64,000 nt of DNA from Owenia fusiformis (Eukaryota; Annelida; Polychaeta; Sabellida; Oweniidae): positions 34,105,259 through 34,169,258 of the forward strand of contig CAIIXF020000009.1 in the NCBI GenBank assembly GCA_903813345.2, read 5' to 3'. Below are positions 12,201 to 22,497 of this stretch, in pieces. Below the pieces are notes generated by a model. It saw only the letters and a program-made list of their open reading frames with translations, had not been told where the DNA came from and ran no database searches. Position 1 is the stretch's first letter. Each line of letters starts with the position of its first letter. A program made the position numbers and the translations under genes.

Positions 12201-14202
12201 CTTTTAAATGAAAAAGTTGTTGGTCTTTTAATCTTCAAATATTTGAATTTCCCACCATTTTAGCAGCAAATGCTTAGGTTTTAAGAATACAAAAAAACTA
12301 TACTTTAAAACACAATATTTTCTACTAATCTACACTCTGTATGACAAATCAAGTAAAAGTTACATTATTTTGTGAAATTATTTCTCTTACTTTGCAACCA
12401 AGCTTTTATTTTTCTACATAAAATGGTTCAAAAAGTTGTAAATCAATTGTTCAGCCAACAGGCCAATGATAATTGACTTTATACATGAGAAAGTTCCCTG
12501 AAAATGACAAAGTTCTTCTTTTTGTCAAATGTTATAGAGTCAAAACACCAAAAACTGTAATTTCAAGAGCTTTGAAATCTTCAGAGAACACAAGTTGCAT
12601 ATACAGCAACTACTACGAGTTATTTGAAAGTTCTACTTCAACAAAGTGTCTAGTATTTACAGAAAATTTGACTTTTTGACATCAAAATCAGCAATTTCTC
12701 AGAAACCGAGAAAATAATATTCAATAAATTGAATAAAGACATACAAAGGTAATAAAAATGGGTTTACAATTATTTTCTATACTTGTTCCCATACTTACCA
12801 AATAAATGCGGGATTTTCAATTTTTGAAGATGATCAGCATATGATTTAAATTTGCTGTAATCAACATCCCTGAAACATACATAATAACAGGTAAATCTAA
12901 TGCTTTTTCATTATTGATGTACATTTATGAGGGGCATTCAAAAATAGTACAAAGTCCTTACTTTCATGTTTGTAAACAAATCAAAATGTAATTTTAAGAG
13001 GTTGGAGGCAATATGCCCACTTAATACAGGCTAAATATAATAAATTCAAATAAATGACCTTTAAAACTCAATAAGAAATGAATAATACATAACCAGATTA
13101 GTTTTTTACTCCGAATCTATCTCAATGTATTGAGAAGAATATGTAGAAGAGTTTATGTATTAATTCTTTTATGTTGATTGATATACTCCCTAAATCTCAG
13201 CATTTCTAAAAGTGTTCCAGAGGGCTACATGTACAGTAAAACTTGTTTACAGTGAGACACAAAAATGTGTTCACTATAGGTTGGTGTTCACTAAAATGAT
13301 TTGTTTTAATACAGAAGTCAGTGCCAGTGGAGTATGTCCTGAGATGAGGTGTTCACTAGACACAGGTGTTTACAAAAGAGAAGTGTTCACTAAGACAGGT
13401 TTTACTGTATGTCTAAAACTAGCTTTTTACTAAAAATAAGTTGTTTGGTCAATTTTCAAATGTACAGGGTGGTCAAAAAAATGGAAACCCTGTCACCATT
13501 TTCCTCATATCTTTGTCATTTTAGGAAATTACTCCTTGATATTTAGCACATTTGTACATCATTCAATTTCCTACCGGCCAACCATATTTCATGACCATCA
13601 AATTGATAGTCACAACGTTACAGCACTTTAAACAACATGCTCCATTGGCCAATATTGCACTTTCGGCAAACCTGCACCTATCATCCAAAATGTCCCTCCC
13701 TAACTTCAACCTGTGGTGATACACCAAAAAAGAGTGTACGAGAATAACCCCAGGACAACTGTAGACCTCAAAAAGCAGATCATCCATGTCATTCAGGCCA
13801 TACCTGCTGAAAAATGTAGTCAGATCATTGACAACCTGTTCAGATTTACCAATAACGCGATGGTGGCCACACTGGGGCATCTTGTTCAAAGTGCTGTACC
13901 ATTGTGACTATCAATCTGATGGTCATGAAATATGGTTAGCTGGTAGGAAATTGAATGTTGTACATGTGTGTCAAATTTCAGGGAATAATTACCCAAAATG
14001 ACGAAGATGTGAGGAAAATGCAGGGTTTCCATTTTTTTTGACCACCCAAATTGTTTTTTCTTTTGGTACCAAAAAGTTATTAAGGGCTGTATCTCAGTCA
14101 TGTTGCATAATATTTACGATATATAAATATCTGTACTCACTTGCCGTCTTTAGTAAATGGAGTAAAGGGAGCAGCCATACATCCTTTAGGGGCATATGTT
14201 GA
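9252..14202 (-). CDS. NPL: N-acetylneuraminate lyase-like protein (5' end missing)
   Basis: Nine minus-strand exons, all phase-consistent: 14141-14202, 12799-12869, 12030-12114, 11445-11502, 11079-11154, 10443-10535, 10075-10217, 9672-9837, 9252-9415; about 305 residues, against about 320 in human NPL. The family is the class I aldolase (DHDPS/NAL) TIM barrel that cleaves sialic acid to N-acetylmannosamine and pyruvate in the cytosol. Visible hallmarks are the VNGTTGEGLS carboxylate-binding loop (exon 3), GVDGIACIAPSF (exon 5), the barrel tyrosine in FYLYDFN (exon 6), the Schiff-base lysine in RGVKHSS (exon 7) and the LGPVRLPL tail (exon 9). The usual Tyr-His/Asn-Ile-Pro after the tyrosine is Tyr-Asp-Phe-Asn here, so substrate use may differ from true NPL. 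The first exon found starts in phase 0 without a good initiator, so an upstream exon is missing. Confidence 0.88.
11622..11760. mobile_element. MITE in an NPL-like intron
   Basis: The ends acatgggcgtagccagaggggtg-type and cacccctcttgacgcccatgt are inverted repeats of about 20 bp. The interior holds a C run and no ORF. It sits in the intron between exons 3 and 4 of the NPL-like gene. Confidence 0.7.
13232..13409. mobile_element. TACAGTAAAAC-type MITE
   Basis: It begins tacagtaaaacttg and ends caggttttactgta, an imperfect terminal inverted repeat. The interior carries repeated gtgttcact motifs. A diverged copy lies at 37759-37917. No coding capacity. It lies in intron 1 of the NPL-like gene. 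Confidence 0.65.
13465..14047 (+). mobile_element. Tc1/mariner-like element with remnant transposase
   Basis: Long inverted arms (about 13465-13625 and 13885-14047) begin with cagggtggtc, next to a TA dinucleotide. Between them a plus-strand frame (about 13731-13907) reads RVYENNPRTTVDLKKQ... to a stop, which fits the C-terminal end of a Tc1/mariner DDE transposase (Val-Tyr-x-x-x-Pro-Arg-x4-Leu-Lys). The catalytic N-terminal two thirds are gone, so the element is non-autonomous. The right end has lost its last bases. It sits in NPL-like intron 1. Confidence 0.72.
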
Positions 14203-14643
14203 CTAAAAAGAGAAAGAAAATGAAAATGTTAAATAAATACACATTAAGAAGGAGCTAATGCCAGTAATGGATGGCAATGAGTTGGTAATTATGAAAGACC
14301 TAGTACAGTAGTACCCAAGCCATCTCCTAGGATGCAGATTTCAAAAGTTCTCAAAAGAAATTCACAGGCCTGTCAACTGTCCCGCAATTTGCGTATTTGT
14401 CACGCATTTGCTGAAGAATTTGAAGTCACGCCAGTTTTTTTTGCGTGACAGAAAATGTCACGCAAATACGCATTTTACCTGGTAATTGTCACGCAAATAT
14501 GTTTCTGTAAAAATTTTTTCAAAATATGTTTATGATACGGTAAAAATACGAACGTCGGAAAAAAACGAACGCAATTTGTTCGGATTTGTCACGCTAATCC
14601 CGTATATGTCACGCATGTTCATCGGAAATTTTCGTACCTACCC

Positions 14644-14971
14644 CAGGGGCGGATCCAGGAACCAATAAGGGGGGGGGGCCCAAATTTCAGGTCAGAGAAA
14701 AAAGTCCGCACTTGCGCGGAAAAAAATTTTGGGCCCCTAAAATCCTAAAGTGGGCCCAAATTTTGAAATTTTGAGGCCCATTTTCTTCAAAATTTGGCCT
14801 GAAATTAAAAAATAAGGCCTTTAAAGGCCCAGTAATGACCAAAAAGGCCCACTTTTGGGGCCTGAAGGCCTTTTTTGGCCCAAAAATTTTTTTGGGCCCA
14901 ATTTTTTTTTTCTGGGCCCACCCAAGGGGGGGGGGCCCGGGCCCCCAGGCCCCCCCCCTAATCCGCCAGTG
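14644..14971. mobile_element. CAGGGGCGGATCC MITE (hAT-like ends)
   Basis: It starts caggggcggatccagg and ends taatccgccagtg, so the outer bases are inverted repeats. The interior is rich in gggcccaaat and G/C runs. It is bounded on both sides by a tacccc tract and by a perfect 110-bp direct repeat (14535-14644 and 14993-15102). A partial relative is at about 29560-29712. Confidence 0.7.
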
Positions 14972-15097
14972 TACCCCCCCCCCCCCTATAAAATACGGTA
15001 AAAATACGAACGTCGGAAAAAAACGAACGCAATTTGTTCGGATTTGTCACGCTAATCCCGTATATGTCACGCATGTTCATCGGAAATTTTCGTACCT

Positions 15098-15098
<1 letters not shown>

Positions 15099-15139
<41 letters not shown>
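15099..15139. repeat. 41-base C homopolymer
   Basis: An unbroken run of 41 cytosines directly after the second 110-bp repeat copy, followed by ttgatgacatcgcgagcgtagcgagcgc. Length is likely to be unstable and prone to sequencing error. Confidence 0.9.
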
Positions 15140-15140
<1 letters not shown>

Positions 15141-15439
15141 TTGATGACATCGCGAGCGTAGCGAGCGCGAAAAATTTGAGGTGATAAAAGTTTAGCAAAG
15201 GTGCTCAAACTTTGGCCAAAGGTGTTTAAAAGTTGGCCAAAGGTGTTCAAAATTTGGACAAAAGTGTTCAGATTTGGACTTCGGTGTCCAACATTTGTAA
15301 GTCACTCATATTAGGTGGTCCCAAGTTGACAGCCCTGAATTCATCCAAAAACTGAGTATTAATCCTAGCAACATTGCAAGATTCACTAGAAATTAAGTAG
15401 ACTACAATAATTTTCTCATAACATTATAAAGTTTAACAA

Positions 15440-16165
15440 GGCACATGACGTGAACAAGATCACACCATCGAAAAAACTTCAAAATGGCCACCAGAAAACA
15501 AGATGGCCACCCAAAAGTTAGTAAGCTCTAGAACTTGATATCCTCTGTGTGCAAATTTGGAGAAAATCTGATGAGCGGTGATAATGGCGATGATAAGATT
15601 TATCGAAAAATCTTCAAAATGGCCACCAGAAAACAAGACAGTCACCCAAAAGTTAATCAACTCTAGAACTTGATATCCTCTGTGTGCGAATTTGGAGAAA
15701 ATCCAATGAGCGGTTTTCCTGAAATGGCGATGACAAGATTTATCGAAAAACCTTTAAAATGGCCACCAGAAAACAAGATGGTCACCCAAAAGTTAATCAA
15801 CTCTAGAACTTGATATCCTTTGTGTGCGAATTTGTAGAAAATGCGATGAGCGGTTTTCTTGAAATGGCGATGACAAGATTTATCGAAAAACCTTCAAAAT
15901 GGCCACCAGAAAACAAGATAGCCACCCAAAAGTAAATTAACTCTAGATTATGATATCCTCTATCATGTGTGTGAATTTGGAGAAAATCTGATGAGTGGTT
16001 TTCCTAAAATTTCGATGACTTAAGTTTTATCGAAAAACCTTTAAAATGGACGAAAGAAAACAAGATGACCACACAAAAGTTAATCATCTCTTGAACATGA
16101 TATCCTCTATCATGTGTTTGGAGAAAATACGATGAGTGGTTTTCCTGAAATCACTATGGGATAAA
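15440..16165. repeat. tandem repeat of about 140 bp, GGCCACCAGAAAACAAGAT type
   Basis: Five diverging units carry the order cgaaaaac-cttcaaaatggcc, accagaaaacaagat, cacccaaaagtt, ctctagaacttgatatcct, tttggagaaaat and gatgagcgg. Unit starts lie near 15467, 15602, 15741, 15883 and 16030, and divergence grows towards the right. It is related in style to the GGCGGCCATTTT arrays at 39105 and 54985. Confidence 0.8.
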
Positions 16166-16289
16166 GTGGAATGATCACAATAATGCCCACGATAACGATA
16201 ATGATCAAGCCGTCATCAATGAGGAATGACTAACCAATGAGGTATCTTGGTATCTGAATGGATGGTTGAGATGAGGGTATTGACAGCCC

Positions 16290-17710
16290 TTAGATTTGAA
16301 GGGTTGGTGCCAGAGAATGAAATAATGCTGCTCAAAATTGATATGACTGGTACCAAAGAATGAGATGATGGTGCTTAGAATTGAAATGACTGGTATCAGA
16401 GAATGAAATGAAGGCACTTAAATTTGAAATGACTGGTACCAGAGAATAAAATAATGGTACTTAATGAGATGACTGGTACCAGAGAAATAGATACTGGTGC
16501 TTAAAATTGAGATGGCTGATACCAGAGAATGAGATAATGGTGCTTAAATTTCAGATGGCTGGTACCAGAGAATGAAACAATGGTGCTAAAATTGAAATAA
16601 CGAAATGATGGCACTTAAATTTGAGATGGCTTGTATCAGAGAATGAAATGATGGTGCTTAAAATTTGAGATGACTGGTATCAGAGAATGAAATGATGGTG
16701 CTTAAAATGAGATGACTGGTACCAGAGAATGAGATAATGGTGCTTAAATTTCAGATGGCTGGTACCAGAGAATGAAACAATGGTGCTAAAATTGAAATAA
16801 CGAAATGATGGCACTTAAATTTGAGATGGCTTGTATCAGAGAATGAAATGATGGTGCTTAAAATTTGAGATGACTGGTATCAGAGAATGAAATGATGGTG
16901 CTTAAAATTTGAGATGACTGGTAACAGAGAATGAGACGATGGTGCTTAAAATTGAGATGGTTAGTACCAGAGAATGAGACGATGGTGCTTAAAATTGAGA
17001 TGGTTAGTACCAGAGAATGAGATGATGGTGCTTAAAATTGAGATGGTTAGTACCAGAGAATGAGAAAATTGAGATGACTGGTACCAGAGAATGAGAAATG
17101 GTATTTAAAATTGAGATGACTGGTAGCAGAGAATGAAATGATGGTGCTTAAAATTGAGATGACTGGTATCAGAGAATGAAATGATGGTGCTTAAAATTTG
17201 AGATGACTGGTATCAGAGAATGAAATGATGGTGCTTAAAATTTGAGATGACTGGTAACAGAGAATGAGACGATGGTGCTTAAAATTGAGATGCAGAGAAT
17301 GAGATGATGGTGCTTAAAACGGAGATGTTTAGTACCAGAGAATGAGAAAATTGAGATGACTGGTACCAGAGAATGAGATGATGGTGCTTAAAATCGAGAT
17401 GTTTAGTACCAAAGAATGAGAAAATTGAGATGACTGGTACTTACTATATTTGCACATAGCCATCTTTTAGTAGATGTAGTATCTATCAGGAGATAGCTTT
17501 GTGCAAACTAAGTAAACTGGTACCAGAGAATGAGATAATGGTATCTAAAATTGAGATGACTGGTAGCAGAGAATGAAATGATGGTGCTTAAAATTGAGAT
17601 GACTGGTATCAGAGAATGAAATGATGGTGCTTAAAATTGAGATGGCTGGTATCAGAGAATGAGATGATGGTGTTAAACTTGAGATGGGTACTAGAGAATG
17701 AGATGATGGT
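16290..17710. repeat. 43-bp minisatellite with a 200-bp higher-order duplication
   Basis: More than 25 units of gagatgactggtaccagaga plus atgagatgatggtgcttaaaatt. Segments 16525-16709 and 16725-16909 are identical over nearly their whole length, a recent 200-bp duplication. The array is broken at about 17440-17516 by a short insertion with inverted ends (tttgcacatagc / gctttgtgcaaa). Confidence 0.9.
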
Positions 17711-17887
17711 GCCGGTACCTGTCAAGGTACCCTGTGCACTCTTTGTGTAAAAATGAGAGATGCAACAGATAGCATGTGTCTGTTTCCTTGATTACGAGAA
17801 CCCACTGCTGGGGTCTTGAAATAGATCCCAATCCTGCCAATTTTTTAAACTGAAATATGAAAGTTTTTTCCCCCTATAATATTCACA

Positions 17888-17977
17888 GATGGCAGAATTT
17901 TTCTTGGGAAATACGTCCTAAAGAAAGCGCCCTTTATATTTTTTTAGGAGGCATTTCCCGAGACAAATTCTGCCATC
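17888..17977. repeat. hairpin-forming inverted repeat
   Basis: Arms of about 35 bp (gatggcagaatttttcttgg... and ...cgagacaaattctgccatc) flank a 20-bp loop. Differences between the arms are scattered. Outer tataatatt/atattata bases extend the symmetry. It is probably a small MITE. Confidence 0.65.
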
Positions 17978-18518
17978 TAATCTTAGACTATATTATATTC
18001 GGTCTGTTGGATACATACTACATCTAATCTAATATTGCACTGAGATTGAGATTGAGAATTTTTTTGTTTTGATATTTTGATAATTCAAAAATCAAAATCT
18101 GGTCCTTGATTCCAAAAATTTCTTATACAGTCCTAGTCAGAAAACAAAAGAGAAACAAAGGGCACTTCCTCACCATGTTCTTTGGTGCCAAAGAGTATGA
18201 TTTTATACAGAAATTGAGAGAAGTCCAATTTTGAAGTTTCAAGAACTTAGCTGCCATTTTGACTGATCATGTGACTTGATCATGTGACTTTTCAAAATGG
18301 CGGACGCAATTTAGAAATTATTGTTTGATTTTTGTGAAGGATTTGTCAATTTACTAGTAAGTGTACTTATTTATTCACTTTTCAATATGATCAGTACATT
18401 AACCATGTAATAATCTTTCCATTAAATGTTGATTTTATCGTTTTTGTCATGGGGAAATTGGTATATCCGAGCTGAAAGGCTTTTTTAGATCCAAATGTGG
18501 GGTCGATTTTTCAAATTT

Positions 18519-20098
18519 GTAAATGAAGGGGACAGCATCTTTTCCATTCAATCGAGGTTGGGCCATGGAGCCGAAGGTACACCATACAACCGAAGGTAAG
18601 CCATACAACCGAATTTTGCCGATTCAATCTGACGGAGAATGTCGAGCCTCTCTTTTTGACCAATTAGAGACGTCCTCTTCACATTCGTGGTAAATGAAGG
18701 GGACAGCATCTTTTCCATTCACTAGTCACTGGAAGCTTATTCCTCAAGTTTATTTCAAGCGTCTTGGAGGACTGAGTTTTTTGTTGCAGTGTAATTATGA
18801 TATTAAAACACTGGCACACAGTGTTCCTACCTTTTATATGAATTTGCTTCGAAACTATTCAGAATTAAGAAATAGATCGCCGCCTAGAACCAGTTCAGGG
18901 GTTAAAGGTGAAATAATTTGGAATAACAAATCAATTCTAATTAATGATAAGGAGGTGATGTACAAACATGTCATGGAAAAGGGGGTCATTTATATTAATG
19001 ACCTTCTTAACGAGAATGGGGCTTTTTTACAGTACAATGAGTTTAAGACTAAGTATAATATTAATATCAACTTTTCCATCATATCGGCTATACCAAATGA
19101 TTGGAAATTTCTATTGAAATCAGATTTAAGTTCGACCTTTAAAACCCAGCATACAGGAAGAACTCGTGTATTTGAAACTTGGTGGAAAACAGGTGACAAT
19201 CTCTAGTATAACGGTTAAATCAATTCAAACAATATTAAATGGAAACAAGTTCTTGGAACCGTTATATAAAGACAAACATGATCGTGAATTAAAGAGAACC
19301 GATTATTTTAAAATGCCTTATATGTGTACAAACAGAATAAAACGCGACAACTTCAGTTTAAAATACTTCATGGTATCTGCACTACAAATGCCTTTTTAGC
19401 GCAGATAGGCATTAAAAATGACTCTAAATGTAACTATTGTGCCTTTCGAGATATGTTAAAACACAAATTCTGGGAGTGCAAAAGAATTCAAATATTTCTG
19501 GAAGCAATCAAAGGGAATTTAAAGCGTTTATTTAAAGTTGATTTCGATTTTAATGCCCATGACATGGTTTTTGGAAGGCAAGCTAATAAGAAAAATATCT
19601 TACCAAATAGACTTACCCTTGCAATTAAGTACTATATTTTTATTAAAGAGTTCGCCGAAGTGAATCCCAATTTGTATGAGGCGCAATTTGAAAAAAATAT
19701 GTTTTATTATGTACCTGAACTTAAAAGTATGACTGTTGCAAATGTCTGAATGAATGGAGGTGGTGTGAAAAATATCTGAACTGTTCTAATTATTGTACTT
19801 GTACTGTTTGAATAGAGAAATAAAAAAAAAAATCTTTTCCATTCAATCGAGGTTGGGCCATGGAGCCGAAGGTAAGCCATACAACCGAAGGTAAGCCATA
19901 CAACCGAATTTTGCCGATTCAATCTGACGGAGAATGTCGAGCCTCTCTTTTTGACCAATTAGAGACGTCCTCTTCACAATCGTGGTACCATCAGCAAATT
20001 TGCAAAGAAAATCTTCGGCAATCTCCGGCTTTTCTAGAGGTATCTTCGGTTGCAAGCCAAAAGTTGACACCCGTAAATGAACCACACATTAACTAGGA
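18519..20098. repeat. 171-bp tandem duplication split by a LINE
   Basis: Copy 1 is 18519-18690. Copy 2 starts at 18691, is interrupted by the LINE after 18721, and resumes at 19846. Both contain a twice-repeated aaggtaagccatacaaccg block and gagaatgtcgagcctctc. In copy 2 the minus strand is open for about 80 codons (20085-19843) and looks protein-like (FADGTTIVKRTSLIGQKERL), but no family is recognised and the start would be GTG; a captured exon is possible. Confidence 0.7.
18722..19831 (+). mobile_element. 5'-truncated LINE (L1/Tx1-like ORF2 end), inactive
   Basis: The sequence translates in three frames as the C-terminal part of a LINE ORF2: ...IYINDLLNENGAFLQYNEF... (to about 19150), then ...SIQTILNGNKF..., then KCNYCAFRDMLKHKFWECKR, a Cys-x2-Cys...His...Cys knuckle typical of L1/Tx1-type elements. 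Frameshifts near 19160 and 19330 kill it. It ends in an A-rich tail at about 19820-19832. The 14-bp target duplication ATCTTTTCCATTCA is present at 18708-18721 and 19832-19845, proving insertion by target-primed reverse transcription. Confidence 0.88.
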
Positions 20099-20526
20099 AT
20101 GTCACGTCCCTAGGGACTCATGACGGGACAACCCCCTTGTACTGAATATTTTGGTCCGTGTTCAAGATATACTACTTCTCCTATGTATGACCCTAAAAGT
20201 AAAACTTTCCAAATGCACGATAAATATGATTTAGACTTGAATTTTCTTTCGTATTTATAACTTCTCTGCCGGACACTGTATTTATGCCCAGAAAGTACTC
20301 ATGGTTAAAGATATGCCATACTGCACATGGATCTTTGGAGAACTTTTTGTTCTGACCTACTTTCTGGACACAATATTTCAAAAGCAGGTCAAAATACTCG
20401 CTGACAGCAAAGGCTAACGCTATTAACATACTCCTTGCTATCTGTAAATCAAATTTCGAAGAATAAGTGTAGTGCCAGAATCCTAGAAATAAGGAGAAAC
20501 TATGAATTTGACCTAGATTTTGACTT

Positions 20527-21140
20527 AAAGGAATATTCCTTGCCAAACCATCTCTCTCCTTATATGGTAGCTATAACCATATATATGCTTGCCATGTTTA
20601 GCAAAACACGCAAAAATGTTTTGATATGGTCAAATTTGATCACTTAGAAATGTGATGCTCAATTCCAGTAAGCTGCCATCTTTTAAAATTTCACACAGGA
20701 AGTGATGTCATCGACTCTCAACTTTGCATATAGCATTAGGTGAGGAGCTATTAAGAATTACAAAACCAGCTAAATATTCTTTTTCAACTTTGTATCTTAT
20801 TTAATCCTTCTGAAAATCTCTTCTTTTATTCTAAGTTGACAAGCCCTGAAAATATTTTTGCACAGAAAGATGATCACTTGTCTAGAAGTGATTTTGTGCT
20901 ACTTTCCTATACTGTTATGAGCAAGGTTATAGAAGTTGAGAGTTGATGACATCACTTCCTGCAAGAAATCTTAAAAGATGGCAGCTCACTGGAAATAAGC
21001 ACTAGATTTTTAAATGATCAATATCGACCATATTAAAACATTTTCCCATGTTTTGCTAAATATGGAAACTATATATATGATTATAGCTACCATATCAAGT
21101 GAGAAAGGGTCTGGCAAGGAATATTCCTTTAAGCCTTTTA
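20527..21140. mobile_element. long foldback element, arms of about 210 bp
   Basis: 20527-20735 (ttaaaggaatattccttgcc ... gatgtcatcgactctcaact) is inverted at about 20932-21140 (agttgagagttgatgacatc ... ggcaaggaatattcctttaa), with a spacer of about 195 bp that contains a piece of another repeat (agttgacaagccctg). No transposase. The transcript would make a long hairpin. Confidence 0.75.
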
Positions 21141-21479
21141 GTGTCTAAATTTTGAAGGAAAGTAGATTTTTAGGCCTTTTTCTATTGAAGACTTTCATTA
21201 AAAGTTGGCTGTCGAGTAGGTAGCTGAGCAGTTGGTATTTTTCAACTACATGTAAGATAACAGAGTTCTGCTTTAACCTTCAGTCAGTTTTACTACTCCC
21301 AAAATTATTTACATGACCGCGATCACAATGGTCATGGTCACAATGACCCTTGCCATGTTGAAATAGATTTTTCAGCCCTCTGAAACTGTGACTGAAAAAA
21401 GTTAGCATTTCCGAAAGGTCACCAAACCAAACAGAATATTTTGCATTTTTCAGAAAATGTGCCCAATATATTGCTTTAA

Positions 21480-22030
21480 ATGATAGGAGCGAAAAGTTTG
21501 AGGTGTCCAAAATTTGGTTATATGCAACAAAATTTGAACCAATGTGCTCAGAATGTGAGGCAAGGTGTTCAGATTTGGGCCAAGGTCTCCAAAATTTGAA
21601 GAAAGGTGTTCAACATTTGTAAGTCACTCATGTTAGGTGTTTCCAAGTTGACAGGCCTCCAAATGGCAGGTGGTGACATTTGGCCTGTTAATGGGTTGTA
21701 GAGAATGACGCTGTCTATATGTCCATCCGCTGGTAATGTGTATGTCTGTAAGTGTTCATCTGTATGTCCGTCCAGGCAATAACTCAAATACTGTTGGACC
21801 AATACTGTTTATATTTTATATGTATATGCCCCATGAGAGTACAAGCTGATTTTCAAAATGACTATCTGTCTCAAAATGGTCAACATTTTAGTGTAAATTT
21901 TACAGTATGTAAGTAAAACATATAAAATTGTATTATTCATATGTTTTAAATGATATTGATTTAAGTTGAAAATCTAAATATTTAAAAACATGGTGGCCAT
22001 CTTGAAAAATGGCGGCTGTAACACACCAAT
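21480..22030. repeat. remnants of two dispersed repeats upstream of INTS15
   Basis: 21480-21656 is a half-copy of the 14365-15337 element (gttcaacatttgtaagtcac, ending agttgacaggcct). 21700-22030 is a reverse-oriented fragment of the GGCGGCCATTTT family (gtccgtccaggcaataactc, then ggtggccatcttgaaaaatg). No gene is seen between 21140 and the INTS15 start other than 5' UTR. Confidence 0.55.
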
Positions 22031-22497
22031 TTTTTTTTTTGATTTTTGCTATAACTGAAAAAGTACTGGAATGATTTTAATCCTATTTGGAATGTGAATT
22101 CTGATAAGCATGGCACATTGCTAATGGCACTGGCTAGAAGGCCGACATTGTTACTTTGAGATGCTTTTTGATTGGTCAATCAGCCTGAAGACACACATTG
22201 AACTCTCTTGCATTGTCTCAGTGTAGATACATTGAAGACTTGCACTGCCATAAAGTATAGTCAAGGGATTATCAACAGGCGAAGTGGCCACGAGGTCATC
22301 TTGCACATAAATATGGTTTTGCGATATCCATAACAAACACCTGTAGGAATAATGGAAATCTTGGAACCCTTGAATAACTTTTCATAATATTTTGTTAAAG
22401 TGGCAGCCATGGCTGTTTGATGGGATTTACTACACCTTGGCATTGCTGTCATCTACCTAAAATAGTTATATGATTTATGCGTTTCAGAACCTAAACA

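Larger units (their letters stand above)
14365..15337. mobile_element. hAT-like non-autonomous element with a nested MITE
   Basis: Ends caggcctgtcaact and agttgacagccctg form terminal inverted repeats, flanked by the same hexamer AATTCA at 14359-14364 and 15338-15343. The interior has tcacgca/tacggtaaaaatacg repeats, an inserted GGCGGATCCAGG element, a 41-base C run and gtgttcaaa-type repeats. Half-copies lie near 20848 and at 21480-21656. There is no transposase ORF; the proline-rich ORF at 14835-15161 comes from the C tracts. Confidence 0.7.

Noticed and set aside
14835-15161. 108-codon ORF with poly-proline
   Set aside because: Made by the C homopolymer and gggccc repeats of transposons.
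20193-20546. 117-codon minus-strand ORF
   Set aside because: No family features; it overlaps the left arm region of the foldback element and has low-complexity composition.
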